In this document: positions 47,579 to 57,124 of the stretch, piece by piece
How the letters are laid out: each line of letters opens with the position of its first letter
Position numbering within the stretch: position 1 is the stretch's first letter
NCBI GenBank assembly: GCA_963799045.1
Contig: CAWCVN010000006.1
Location: 186,001-250,000, forward strand
Source: DASRSS01 sp963799045
GTDB taxonomy: Bacteria; Actinomycetota; Actinomycetes; Mycobacteriales; Jatrophihabitantaceae
Length of the DNA: 64,000 bases
Direction of reading: 5' to 3'
Program-made: the position numbers and the translations under genes
The notes under the pieces: generated by a model
What the model saw: only the letters and a program-made list of their open reading frames with translations
The model's database searches: none
Told to the model about the DNA's origin: nothing

Positions 47579-48226
47579 ATGCAACTGACCAAGTACACCC
47601 ATTCGTGCGTGCGCTTCGACGACGGCGACCGGTCGCTGGTCGTCGACCCCGGCGTCTTCAGCGAGGTCGAGCGGGCGCTCGACGGCGCGGACGCCGTGCT
47701 GATCACCCACGAGCACCCGGACCACCTCGACGCCGACCGGCTGCGCGCCGCGGCCAAGGCCGACTCACGGTTGCGCATCTGGGCGCCGTCGGCGGTCGCC
47801 GATTCGCTGGGCGACCTCGGCGAGCAGGTGGTGGCGGTCGGGCCGGGCGAGAGTCTCGACGTTGCCGGCTTCGACGTGCGTACCTTCGGCGGCCAGCACG
47901 CGCTGATCCACCCGACGATCCCGATCGTCGCGAACGTCGGCTACCTGGTCGGCGGCGAGGGCGGTGTCTACCATCCGGGCGATTCGCTGATCGTGCCCGC
48001 CGCCGAGATCGGGACGTTGCTGGCGCCCCTGCACGCGCCGTGGTCGAAGACCGCCGAGGTGATCGATTTCGTGGTGTCGGTCCGCGCGCCGCGGGTGCAC
48101 CCGATCCACGACGGGCTGCTGAACCAGGCCGGCGCGGGGTTCGTCGAAGCGCACGTGAGCCGGATCGGCGGCGAGCACGGCAGCGAGTACGCCCACCTGG
48201 ATCCGGCGCAGACGGTCACGCTCTGA
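47579..48226 (+). CDS. Metallo-beta-lactamase-fold hydrolase (UlaG-like)
   Basis: Protein of 215 residues. The metal-binding THEHPDHLD (HxHxDH) follows LTKYTHSCVRF with its His. FGGQHALIH and VYHPGDSLIVP supply the remaining ligands, and PIHDGLLN ends the core. It resembles UlaG/YtxP-like L-ascorbate-lactonase-fold proteins, but the substrate is unknown. ATG 47579 starts four bases after the regulator stop, so it is in the same operon as the MmyB-like gene. Confidence 0.9.
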   Translation: MQLTKYTHSCVRFDDGDRSLVVDPGVFSEVERALDGADAVLITHEHPDHLDADRLRAAAKADSRLRIWAPSAVADSLGDLGEQVVAVGPGESLDVAGFDVRTFGGQHALIHPTIPIVANVGYLVGGEGGVYHPGDSLIVPAAEIGTLLAPLHAPWSKTAEVIDFVVSVRAPRVHPIHDGLLNQAGAGFVEAHVSRIGGEHGSEYAHLDPAQTVTL

Positions 48227-48252
48227 TCCCTCACGCGCAGCTCCAAGCTGAG

Positions 48253-48263
48253 TTGCACTGCAA
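48253..48263. promoter_or_regulatory. Small palindrome upstream of padR
   Basis: TTGCA-C-TGCAA is a perfect 11-bp dyad 26 bases before the PadR start. A further TTGCA lies 7 bases downstream of it. It is a possible autoregulatory site, with position and symmetry as the only evidence. Confidence 0.4.
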
Positions 48264-48288
48264 TTCGTTGCATAGCTAGGCTCCGGGC

Positions 48289-48849
48289 GTGGCGCTGGAG
48301 CACGCGATCCTGGTTTCGCTCGCCGAGAAGGCGGGCTCGGGCTACGAGCTGACCCGCCGCTTCGACAAGTCGATCGGGCACTTCTGGACGGCCACCCACC
48401 AGCAGGTGTACCGGGTGCTCGCGCGGATGGAGGCCGACGGCTGGGTCGCCGCGACCGTGGTCGAGCAGGACGGCCGTCCGGACAAGAAGGTCTACGAGCT
48501 CACCGGCGACGGCCGCGCCGAGCTTGCCGAGTGGATCGCGCAGCCGGCCGCACCCGAGATGGCGCGATCGGACCTGGCGGTGAAGATCCGCGGCGCGGCG
48601 TTCGGTGACCCGGCCGCGGTCGCTCGCGAGGTCGCGCGGCACCGGGCGGTGCACGCCGAGCGGCTGGACGCGTACCTCGCAAACGAGAAACACGAGTTCC
48701 CCGACCCGACCCGGCTGCGCGGCCAGCGGCTGCACCAGTGGCTGGTGCTGCGCGGCGGCATCGCGCTGGAGCGCAACATGATCGACTGGTACGACGACGT
48801 GCTGGCCGCTCTCCGTCCGAAGTCCCCTACCCGTAAGGGAAAGCCGTGA
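48289..48849 (+). CDS. PadR-family transcriptional regulator
   Basis: Protein of 186 residues. The winged helix MALEHAILVSLAEKAGSGYELTRRFDKSIGHFWTATHQQVYRVLARMEADGWV is a textbook PadR domain. The wing has DGRPDKKVYELTGDG. A C-terminal helical dimer domain (Vir_C-like) follows. GTG 48289. It overlaps the start of the oxidoreductase by four bases (GTGA), so it most likely controls its own two-gene operon. Confidence 0.93.
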   Translation: MALEHAILVSLAEKAGSGYELTRRFDKSIGHFWTATHQQVYRVLARMEADGWVAATVVEQDGRPDKKVYELTGDGRAELAEWIAQPAAPEMARSDLAVKIRGAAFGDPAAVAREVARHRAVHAERLDAYLANEKHEFPDPTRLRGQRLHQWLVLRGGIALERNMIDWYDDVLAALRPKSPTRKGKP

Positions 48850-50887
48850 CCGCCAACCCGTACCCGCACCTGCTCGAACCGCTGGATCTCGGCTTCACGA
48901 CGCTGCGCAACCGGGTGCTGATGGGGTCGATGCACACCCTGCTCGAGGACAAGCGCAAGGATCTGCCCAAGCTCGCCGCCTACTTCGCCGAGCGGGCGCG
49001 CGGAGGCGTCGGGCTGATCGTCACCGGCGGCTACGCGGTGAACCGCACGGGCTGGCTGCTTCCCCTGGCCGGCAAGATGACGACCGGCCGCGAGGCCGAC
49101 GGGCACCGCGAGGTGACCGACGCCGTGCACGCCGAGGGCGGCAAGATCGCGCTGCAGCTGCTGCACGCCGGCCGGTACGCATACCACCCGTTGAGCGTGA
49201 GCGCGTCGAAGACCAAGTCGCCGATCACGCCGTTCTCCGCCCGGGCGATGCGCGCGGGGGAGATCCGTTCGACGATCGGCGATTTCGCCCGCAGCGCCGA
49301 GCTGGCCAAGCGGGCCGGTTACGACGGTGTCGAGATCATGGGTTCCGAGGGCTACCTGATCAACCAGTTCCTCGCGCCGCGCACCAACAGGCGCACCGAC
49401 GAGTGGGGCGGGACGCCGGAGAACCGGCGCCGGCTGGCGGTCGAGATCGTGACGGCGGTGCGCGCGGCGGCGGGGCCGGACTTCATCATCGTCTACCGGC
49501 TGTCGATGCTCGACCTGGTCGAGGGTGGGCAGACCTGGGACGAGGTCGTGGCGCTCGCCCGGGAGGTCGAGGCTGCCGGCGCGACGATCATCAACACCGG
49601 CATCGGCTGGCACGAGGCGCGGGTGCCGACGATCGTCACCTCGGTTCCGCGGGGCGCGTTCACGTGGGTCACGGCGAAGCTGCGCGGCGAGGTGTCCGTG
49701 CCGCTGGTGACCAGCAACCGGATCAACATGCCGCAGACCGCGGAGGAGGTGCTCGCCCGCGGCGACGCGGACATGGTGTCGATGGCGCGGCCGTTCCTGG
49801 CCGACCCGGAGTGGGTGAGCAAGGCGGCCGAGCAACCGCGCCGACGAGATCAACACCTGCATCGGGTGCAACCAGGCGTGCCTGGACCACACCTTCAAGC
49901 ACAAGCTGGCCGGCTGCCTGGTCAACCCGCGCGCCGCGCACGAGACCGAGCTGGTGCTGCTGCCGACGCGCCACGCGAAGCGGGTCGCGGTGGTCGGCGC
50001 GGGACCGGCGGGTCTTGCCGCGGCTACCACTGCCGCCGATCGCGGGCACACGGTGGAGCTGTTCGAGGCGGACGGCGAGATCGGCGGCCAGTTCAACCTC
50101 GCCCGCCGGATCCCCGGCAAGGAGGAGTTCGCCGAGACGATCCGCTACTTCGTCCGCCGGCTCGAGCTCACCGGCGTGAAGGTGCATCTGAACCACGCAG
50201 CGACCGCCGGCGAGCTCGCGGCCGGCGGCTTCGACGAGGTGGTGCTGGCGACCGGCGTACTGCCGCGGGTGCCGGCGATCCCCGGCGTCGACCGCCCGAA
50301 CGTGCACAGCTATGCGGACGTGATCACCGGCCGGGCAACGGTCGGCGCGCGGGTCGCCGTCGTCGGCGCGGGCGGCATCGGCTTCGACGTCAGCGAGTTC
50401 CTGACGCACGCCGGGCCCGCCGGCGAGCCGCAGTCGATCGAGTCGTGGATGGCCGAGTGGGGCGTGTCCGACCCGGCCGTCGACCGCGGCGGGCTGACGA
50501 ACCCGGCGCCCGAGGCCTCGCCGCGGCAGGTGTTCCTGCTGCAGCGCAAGTCCTCCGAGGTGGGCAAGGGGCTGGGCAAGACCACCGGCTGGGTGCACCG
50601 CGCCGCGCTCAAGGCCCGCAAGGTCGCAGATGATCAACGGTGTCAACTACGAGCGCATCGACGACGCCGGGCTGCACATCAGCTTCGGGGACAGGCGCGA
50701 GCGGCCGCGCGTGCTCGAGGTCGACGATGTGGTGATCTGCGCCGGCCAGGAGTCGCGCCGCGACCTCGCCGACGAGCTGCGTGCCGCCGGCCTGACGGTT
50801 CACCTGATCGGCGGTGCCGACGTCGCGGCCGAGCTCGACGCCAAGCGCGCGATCGATCAGGGCACGCGCCTGGCCGCTGCGCTGTGA
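48846..50887 (+). CDS. 2,4-dienoyl-CoA reductase-type flavin/iron-sulfur oxidoreductase (two frameshifts)
   Basis: About 680 residues in three parts. An FMN-binding OYE-like barrel (residues ~1-340; FTTLRNRVLMGSMHT, RTDEWGGTPENRRRLAVEIV) comes first. A [4Fe-4S] motif CIGCNQACLDHTFKHKLAGC follows. Then come FAD and NADPH domains (VAVVGAGPAGLAAATTAADRGHTVELFEA, VAVVGAGGIGFDVSEFL). It fits FadH, which removes double bonds in unsaturated fatty acid oxidation, or a related ene-reductase. Extra bases at ~49833 (GAG-c-AAC) and 50626 (GTC-g-CAG) break it. It is co-transcribed with PadR. Confidence 0.88.
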
Positions 50888-50891
50888 ACCG

Positions 50892-52302
50892 TCAGAACGG
50901 CGGTGGTTCGTCGTCGTTCTGCTCGGGCGTGGTCGGTTCTGCGGGTACGGGTAACTGGGGTGGCCGGTATCTATACACGTGCCGCGTCGGGCTGGTCCAT
51001 TCGTAGCTGCCGTCGGCGAGTTTGGTCAGTCGCCATCGGCTGTGGTGTTTCGAGCTTGTGGTGGCGTCGGCAGAGTGGTTCGAGGTTGTCGACGCTGGTA
51101 GGGCCGGCGGGCCAGGGTGTTCGGTGGTCGAGGTCGCAGTAGTGGGCGGAGCGTCCGCAGCCGGGGTGCACGCAGGTCACGTCGCGGGCGATGACGGTGC
51201 GGGCGATCCGGGCGGGTGGGGTGTAGGTGTCGGCGGTGTCGGTGCGGCCGAGGATGCGGCCGTGGTTGTCGACGGGGATTTCGTGTCGCACCGCGCCGGG
51301 TAGGGCGGCGATCCGCCGCGCCATGGAGGCGGGGATGGGTCCGTAGCCGTCCAGTTCGGCGGGCTGGTCGTCCTGTCCGGCGAGGGTGGAGGCGGCGACC
51401 GTGACGGACAGGGCGGGGCGGAGTCCGTGCCGTTTCGGCAGGCCGGGCATATCCAGGGCTGAACTGCAGATGTCGACGATCGCGTCCGCGCGCCGCTGGT
51501 CCAGGGTGCGCGTGTCGGCGGTGTCGGTTTTGACGGCCCAGGTGTTGATGGCGGTCAGCACGGTGGCCGCGCCGTCGGCTGCGAGGTGCAGCACCACGTC
51601 GGCCATGTAGTCGGGCTCGTCGTAGGTGATGACGTTGCGTTGCGCGAACGCTTCGGCGTGCTGGACGGCTTCGTCCTTGCGGTCGTACCGGGCCACGGCG
51701 CGGCGGACGGCGCAGCGGAACTCGCCGGCGGATTGCCGGCAGCCGCGCGGCAGCACCCGCTCCTGCACCTTGGCCGCGACCTCGTCGCTGCAGTGCCGCA
51801 CCCCCAACGCCAGGGTCCGGGCGTGCCCATACGGCAGGTACCCGCCCGTGAGCAGGTTGTGCGTGTCCGCCAGGCGCCCGGTCAACTGCTTCGCCGCCTC
51901 CAGGGTCAGGTTCGCGCTGTTCGGGGCGGTCTGCAGCACGCAGGCGACCTCGTCGCGCAGGAACTGCTCGCCGTCCGGGTCACGGCGGGCGATCTCGGCC
52001 AGCAGCTCCTGCTGCTTGCCCGCGATCGTGGCGAGCAGCTTCTGTGAGGCGGCGACCGCGTCGATCAGTGCCGCATCGGACAGCGACGGCGCGTGCAGCA
52101 CCGACAACGCGGCAAGAGCCGCACCGGACGGATCCAACACCGCCAGAGCAGCAGCCGCCGCCGACGGATCACGCGACGCATCGGCAGGCGACGGCATCGG
52201 TGTCGTCGGCATCGGTGTCGTCACCGCGGGATCGACCGGGATCGGCTCCCCGACCGCAGGCACGGCGTCGGGCCGCGCGAGCAGTCGAGGAGGAGGAAAC
52301 AT
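50892..52302 (-). CDS. DUF222-HNH endonuclease-like protein (one C-terminal frameshift)
   Basis: About 469 residues when repaired. The DUF222 domain is HAPSLSDAALIDAVAASQKLLATIAGKQQELLAEIARRD onward. The C-terminal HNH motif is CVHPGCGRSAHYCDLDHRTPWPAGPTSVDNLEPLCRRHHKL. As written the frame ends at 50971, but removing one base at ~51051 (CTC-g-AAA) restores KHHSRWRLTKLADGSYEWTSP, the normal HNH-end extension, to a stop at 50892. This multicopy actinobacterial family (mycobacterial 13E12-like) may be mobile or defensive, but its role is unproven. Translation probably begins on a leaderless mRNA at ATG 52302. Confidence 0.88.
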
Positions 52303-52309
52303 AGGAGCT

Positions 52310-52339
52310 AATATACCCGAACGACCGTGCGCAAGTCAA
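52310..52339 (-). promoter_or_regulatory. Strong promoter of the DUF222-HNH gene (leaderless)
   Basis: Minus-strand TTGACT (52339-52334), an 18-base spacer and TATATT (52315-52310) are close to the sigma-70 consensus. Only seven bases (AGCTCCT) separate the -10 from ATG 52302, so transcription should begin at or next to the start codon. Confidence 0.8.
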
Positions 52340-52441
52340 GCGGACCGGAAGAAGAATCCCCTTATTCTGTAAGGAATTTCAGCAGGAAGATCACAAGCAG
52401 AGCGCAAGGCAAGCCAGCAATGAGACCGACCAAGAACGCAA

Positions 52442-52640
52442 CGCCTCGTCGCTGCAAGTACTTCGACGAAGCACCCCAGCGCAAAGTCGACCCGGCAGCC
52501 CAAATCGGCCGAGAGCGCGCCGCCTCGCCGCCGCAAGTTCTTCGACGAAGCACCCCAGCGCAAAGTCGACCCGGCAGCCCAAATCGGCCGAGAGCGCGCC
52601 GCCTCGTCGCTGCAAGTTCTTCGATGCGAAGCACCCCAAC
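52442..52640. repeat. 79-bp tandem repeat, about 2.5 copies
   Basis: Copies begin at 52442, 52521 and 52600 with CGCCTCGYCGCYGCAAGT. Copies 1 and 2 differ at only a few bases, and the third is partial with an extra G near 52625. The unit is not a multiple of three, so it is not built for a repeat protein. The rest of 52303-52657 holds the HNH promoter and AT-richer sequence. A minus-strand open frame there (52634-52362) ends in a hydrophobic stretch but has no supporting start or family, so I do not call a gene. Confidence 0.85.
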
Positions 52641-52657
52641 GGCGAATCGCCCCAGAC

Positions 52658-54305
52658 CTACCGCAGCCGAACTCCCGGCATGCGAAGCGGTCCGCCTACC
52701 GGCAACCCGAGCGCGGCGGCCAGCGAGGCGAACTCGCCCCAGCCCGAGGTGACTCCCGTTGCCCGCGGGTCCTCGCTGGAGCGCGGTCGCCGCAGCTGCT
52801 GCACCGGCGAGAGGTGAACCGCCGGCCGCACCGGCGCGTCGGCGGGCAGCCCGGCGCGCTCGCGCGCAATCGCCGCGGCTTCGCGCACCCCGCCGATCAG
52901 GTCCACCAGCCCGTTGGCTACGGCGTCACGACCGGACCAGATGCGCCCGCGCGCGATCGCGTGGACGTCGTCGTAGCTCATGCCCCGGCCGTCGGCCACC
53001 TTCTGCACGAACTCGCGGTACACCCGGTCGAGCATGGCCGCCAGCCGCTCCCGCTCGTCGTCGGTGAAGCCGCGCCGTAGCGAGTACATGCGCGCGCTCG
53101 CGCCGCGCTCGACCGCACCGGTCGTCAGCCCGAGGTGTTGCTCGAGCAGGTCGGAGGCCACCAACTTGCCGCCGACTACGCCGATCGAGCCGGTGATCGT
53201 CGACTGCTGGGCGAGGATCAGGTCGGCCGGGCAGGCGATGTAGTAGCCGCCGGAGCCGGCGAGCGAGCCCATCGAGACGACCACCGGCTTGCCGGCCTGC
53301 GACGTCAGCAGCACCTCCCGCCAGATGGTGTCCGACGCGACCGCCGACCCGCCAGGCGAATCGATCCGGAACACGACCGCCCGCACCCGGTCGTTCTCGC
53401 GGGCCGCCCGCAGGGCCGCGCCGACGGTGTTGCTGCCGAGCATTGGTCCGTTGGGGTTTCCCCGGCCGCGGCCGACCACGATCTCGCCGTGTCCTTCGAC
53501 GAGCGCGACGAACTCGCGTTGCCGCCTGATCAGGCTCGCGGCGGTGCGGCGAGGTGTCCACTGATCGGCGAACAGCAGCCGGACGTCCTCGCCCAGCCGT
53601 CCGCGCAGCTCGGCGTAGACCTCGTCCCGGTAGCCGAGCCGGTCCACCAGCCCGGCGGCCACTGCGTCCGCCGCAGCCAGTGGGGCGCGGTCGGCCAGCG
53701 CGCGCACCTCGCCGGCGTCGATCCGGCGGCCGCCGGCGATCGCCTCGACCGCCGCTTCCCAGGTGGAGCCGACGACACCGTCGACCGCTTCGCGATGCTC
53801 GGGAGTGAACTCGGTACGCATCACGCGGTCGGCCGCGTTCTTGTACTCGTACCGCTTGTCCAGTTCTGGCTCGATGCCCAGCTTGTCGAGTGCGCCGCGC
53901 AGGAACGTGGTCTCGGCCGCCACGCCCATGAGGCCGAGCTCGCCGGAGGGCTGCAGCCAGATCTCCGTGCAGCCGGTCGCGAGCACGTAGTCGGCTGTCC
54001 CGTTGCCGCCCTCCCCGAACGACTCCGCCCACCCGACGACCGGCTTGCCGCTGCTTACGGAACGCGCTCAGGCCCGCCCGCAGCTCCTCTGCCATCGCCC
54101 ACGGCAGGCGGCCTGCGCCGAGCTTCACGATCACGCCGCGGACGTGCCGGTCCTCGCCGGCCTCGTGGAGCGCCCGTAGTACCGGCCGCAGCCGTTGCCG
54201 GTGCCGGCCGCGCAGCTTGCCGACGAGGTCGGTGGGTTCGGCCTCGACCGGCGCCGAGGTGAGGTCGAGTTCGAGCAACAGGCCGGGGTGGCGAAGGGAC
54301 ACCAT
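52658..54305 (-). CDS. sppA: Signal peptide peptidase SppA (one frameshift)
   Basis: Membrane-associated serine protease of the long (67-kDa) SppA type, ~549 residues, degrading cleaved signal peptides. The catalytic lysine is in YEYKNAADRV and the nucleophile in VVSMGSLAGSGGYYIA. VVFRIDSPGGSAVASDTIWRE and ITGSIGVVGGK flank the site. The N-terminal copy of the fold (LRGRHRQRLRPVLRALHEAGEDRHVRGVIVKLGAGRL) comes first, with a break at about 54055, before the ATGCTEIWLQPSGELGLMG strand. ATG 54305. It is separated from the amidohydrolase stop by 44 bases. Confidence 0.92.
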
Positions 54306-54349
54306 GAAGCGAACGGTACTGACCGGAGTCGAGTCCCGGGCCGCGGCGC

Positions 54350-55672
54350 TTACCCGTGCAGCAGGTTCGTGATCCGAGCGGCAGTGGCGGCCACCTCGGC
54401 ACGTGCGGCCTGCTCGTCCACCGTCAGCAGCACGCCGTCGCGCATCAGTTCCCGGCCGCCGACGATCACGTGTCGCACGTCGTCGCCCCGTGCCGCGTAG
54501 GCGAGGAACGAGACCGCAGACGTCAGTGGTGTCGCGCGCGTGCTGGCGACCGACACGACGACGAGGTCGGCCGCGCCGCCCTCGACCAGCCGGCCGGTCT
54601 CCGGGAAGCCGACAGCCGCGGCACCCTCACAGGTAGCCATGGCGAGCACGTCGGCGGCGGCGACGAGGTCGGACACCTCGTGGTGGCCGCGATGGACGAT
54701 CGTTGCGGTCTTGATCTCCTCGAACAGGTCGAGGCTGTTGTTGCTCGCCACCGAGTCCGTGCCCAGACCCATCCGGACACCCGCCGCGCGCAGCGCGGCG
54801 AGCGGGGCGATGCCGGCTCCGAGCTTGAGGTTGCTGACGGGGTTGTGCGAGACGGCCGCGCCGGACGCAGCGAGCAGCGCGATGTCGGCTTCGGTGGGAT
54901 GCGTGCAGTGTGCGACGAGGGCCGGCCCGTCGAACAGGCCGCGGGAGCGGGCGAACTCGATCGGGGAGCACCCGTGCGCGGCACGGCACTGCTCGACCTC
55001 GAAGGCGGTCTCGGACAGGTGGATGTGCACCGGCAGGCTGAGTCGGGCCGCGCGGGCGGCCACGTCCGAGAGCAGGTCGGGCGTGCACGTGTACGGCGCG
55101 TGCGGGCCGAAGGCGATGCGGATCCGGTGGTCTCCGGCGAACGCGGCGGCGAGCCGCTCGGTGACCTCGAGGGCGTCCCGCCCGGTCTGCGGGCTCGCGG
55201 CGGGGTAGCCAACCGTGTCGTAGCCGAAGTTCGCCGGCGCGGCCAGCACCCGCAGCCCGGAGTCGGCGACCTCGCCCAGCAGCGTCTCGTCCCAGAGGAA
55301 CATGTCGGCGAAACAGGTTGTGCCATTTCTGATCATTTCGGCCAGGGCCAGCCGCAGCCCGGCGCGGATGTCCGCGGCGCTCATGTGGTTCTCGAACGCC
55401 CGGATGCCGGCCAGCCACGCCTGCAGGTCGCGGTCGTCGCAGTAGCCGCGCAATGGGGTCATCGCCGAGTGCGTGTGCGCGTTCACCAGGCCCGGCATCA
55501 CGATCGCCCCGCTGGCGTCCAGGTCGCCCGCCCCGGCCGGTCCGCGGCTCGGCCCCACGTAGGTCAGCAGGCCCGTTGCCGTCGAGTAGGCCACCTCGCC
55601 GTCGTTGATCACCCGCCGCTGGCCGTCCTGGGTGAGCACCGTGGCCCGGACGATCCGTCGCTGTGCCGGCAA
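54350..55672 (-). CDS. Amidohydrolase of the MTA/SAH-deaminase (TRZ/ATZ) family
   Basis: Metal-dependent deaminase of 440 residues. HTHSAM (first metal ligands), FGPHAPYTC, LPVHIHLSE, VAHCTHPTEADIALLAASGAAVSHNPVSNLKLGAG and GLGTDSVASNNSLDLFEE are all in place. Relatives deaminate 5'-methylthioadenosine, S-adenosylhomocysteine, guanine or triazines. The TTG at 55672 follows a very good GAAAGGAGCGG. It diverges from the nucleoside uptake operon (55904 on), so a purine-nucleoside-type substrate is plausible. No indels are seen. Confidence 0.9.
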   Translation of the reverse strand: MPAQRRIVRATVLTQDGQRRVINDGEVAYSTATGLLTYVGPSRGPAGAGDLDASGAIVMPGLVNAHTHSAMTPLRGYCDDRDLQAWLAGIRAFENHMSAADIRAGLRLALAEMIRNGTTCFADMFLWDETLLGEVADSGLRVLAAPANFGYDTVGYPAASPQTGRDALEVTERLAAAFAGDHRIRIAFGPHAPYTCTPDLLSDVAARAARLSLPVHIHLSETAFEVEQCRAAHGCSPIEFARSRGLFDGPALVAHCTHPTEADIALLAASGAAVSHNPVSNLKLGAGIAPLAALRAAGVRMGLGTDSVASNNSLDLFEEIKTATIVHRGHHEVSDLVAAADVLAMATCEGAAAVGFPETGRLVEGGAADLVVVSVASTRATPLTSAVSFLAYAARGDDVRHVIVGGRELMRDGVLLTVDEQAARAEVAATAARITNLLHG

Positions 55673-55802
55673 TTCCGCTCCTTTCTCCGGGCGCGGCCGC
55701 TGCCGCCCCGGGGGCCACCCTAGGTGCCACGGTGGGCAGGGGGCCGGATCCGCGGTGTGGACCGGCGGTTGGATAACGCTTTGGGTACCGGGACTTTGGG
55801 CC

Positions 55803-55833
55803 TTGACCATGGCCAGCCGCGCGGCGTTAGGGT
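55803..55833 (+). promoter_or_regulatory. Candidate promoter of the nucleoside uptake operon
   Basis: TTGACC (55803-55808), 19 bases, then TAGGGT (55828-55833), a common actinobacterial promoter form. It is about 65 bases before the lipoprotein start and just upstream of a leader hairpin. Confidence 0.55.
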
Positions 55834-55839
55834 GACTGC

Positions 55840-55860
55840 GATCTTCGCGCGCCGAAGATC
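55840..55860 (+). other. Leader hairpin upstream of the BMP gene
   Basis: GATCTTCG-CGCGC-CGAAGATC, a perfect 8-bp stem with 5-base loop, immediately after the candidate start of transcription. It could stabilise or regulate the mRNA. No known riboswitch is recognised. Confidence 0.5.
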
Positions 55861-55903
55861 CCATCGCGGACTGCGAACAGCCTCCGCGCAGTGATCAGGA
55901 TTA

Positions 55904-57052
55904 GTGAAGGTGATGAGGTTGCGTCGAAACGTCTCGGCGGTGGCATTGGCCACGCTCGCCGCGAGCGCGCTGTTGTTGAGCGCATGTGGAAGCAAGAACC
56001 CGGGGTCGAACAGCGGCTCCAGTGCCAACACGGCCGCGAACACGGCCGCCAACTCGGGCTCCGGTTCGAGCACCTCGGCGTCCGCTTCGCTCAACGCCTG
56101 CATGGTTCTGGACACCGGCGGTGTCGACGACAAGTCGTTCAACCAGTCCTCCTGGGCCGGCATGCAGGCGGCGAACAAGGCGAACCCGAACATCAAGATC
56201 AGCTACGTGCCGTCGAACTCCAGCAACGACTACACGCCTAACCTGAACGCCGAGGTCAGCAAGGGTTGCGACGCGATCATCGCCGTCGGTGGCCTCATGA
56301 CCGACAACGTCAAGGCGGTCGCGGCGAAGAACCCCAACGTGCACTTCGCCGAGGTCGACTCCGCGTCGACCGGCCCCAACGTCTACGGAATCCAGTTCAA
56401 CACCGCGCAGGGCGCCTTCCTCGGTGGCTACCTCGCCGCCGGGATGTCGAAGACCGGAAAGGTCGCCACGTGGGGCGGCCTGGCCATTCCGCCGGTGACG
56501 ATCTACATGGACGGCTTCTGGGAGGGCGTGCAGTACTACAACCAGCAGAACCATAAGAACGTCCAGGTTCTCGGTTGGAACGAGAACAAGCCCAAGAGTG
56601 GCGTGTTCTCACAGTCGTTCACCGACCAGAACAAGGGCAAGCAGATCAGCCAGACCTTCATCCAGCAGGGCGCTGACATCATCTTCCCGGTCGCCGGTGG
56701 CGCCGGTCTCGGCGCCGGTGCGGCCGCGAAGGACAGCAACGGGCGCGCGAACGTCATCTGGGTGGACACCGACGGCTGCGTGTCGGTCGCGCAGTACTGC
56801 CCGTACTTCATCACCTCGGTGACCAAGAACCTCACCGACTCGGTGACGCAGTACGTCACGCAGGCCGCGAGCGGCACCTTCCCGACCGGTTCCTACGTCG
56901 GGACGCTGCAGAACAACGGCACCGGGCTGGCGCCCTATCACGACTTCGCCGGCAAGGTCCCGTCCGCGCTGCAGAGCCAGCTCGCCCAGGTCAAGTCCGA
57001 CATCGTCAGCGGCAAGATCACGATCAAGTCGAAGAGTCAGCCGACGAGCTGA
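55904..57052 (+). CDS. BMP-family nucleoside-binding lipoprotein
   Basis: Substrate-binding lipoprotein of ~382 residues for an ABC importer. The lipobox LLSAC is at residues ~24-28, then a Ser/Ala/Asn-rich linker. The BMP (PnrA/BmpA-like) domain has MVLDTGGVDDKSFNQSSWAGM, GCDAIIAVGGLMTDNVKAVA, YGIQFNTAQGAFLGGYLAAGMSKTGKVATWGGLAIPPVTIYMDGFWEG and FPVAGGAGLGAGAAA. BMP proteins bind purine nucleosides. It starts at GTG 55904 (after CAGGA) or ATG 55913. It is first of the operon and separated from the ATPase gene by a 17-bp hairpin. The gene is intact. Confidence 0.93.
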   Translation: MKVMRLRRNVSAVALATLAASALLLSACGSKNPGSNSGSSANTAANTAANSGSGSSTSASASLNACMVLDTGGVDDKSFNQSSWAGMQAANKANPNIKISYVPSNSSNDYTPNLNAEVSKGCDAIIAVGGLMTDNVKAVAAKNPNVHFAEVDSASTGPNVYGIQFNTAQGAFLGGYLAAGMSKTGKVATWGGLAIPPVTIYMDGFWEGVQYYNQQNHKNVQVLGWNENKPKSGVFSQSFTDQNKGKQISQTFIQQGADIIFPVAGGAGLGAGAAAKDSNGRANVIWVDTDGCVSVAQYCPYFITSVTKNLTDSVTQYVTQAASGTFPTGSYVGTLQNNGTGLAPYHDFAGKVPSALQSQLAQVKSDIVSGKITIKSKSQPTS

Positions 57053-57063
57053 CCGCAGCTCTT

Positions 57064-57105
57064 CGCGAGTCGGTGGGCGGATACGATCCCGCCCACCGAC
57101 TCGCG
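57064..57105 (+). terminator. Perfect 17-bp intra-operon hairpin after the BMP gene
   Basis: Arms at 57064-57080 and 57089-57105 are fully complementary (CGCGAGTCGGTGGGCGG and its complement) around an 8-base loop. They lie 12 bases after the BMP stop and 20 before the ATPase start. It probably lets most transcripts end or be protected here, so the binding protein is made in excess. Confidence 0.8.
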
Positions 57106-57124
57106 TGAAGGGACGCAACACGTC

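Noticed and set aside
52362..52634. Minus-strand open frame over the 79-bp repeat ending in a hydrophobic helix.
   Set aside because: The coding phase changes between repeat copies because 79 is not a multiple of three. There is no ribosome site or known family.
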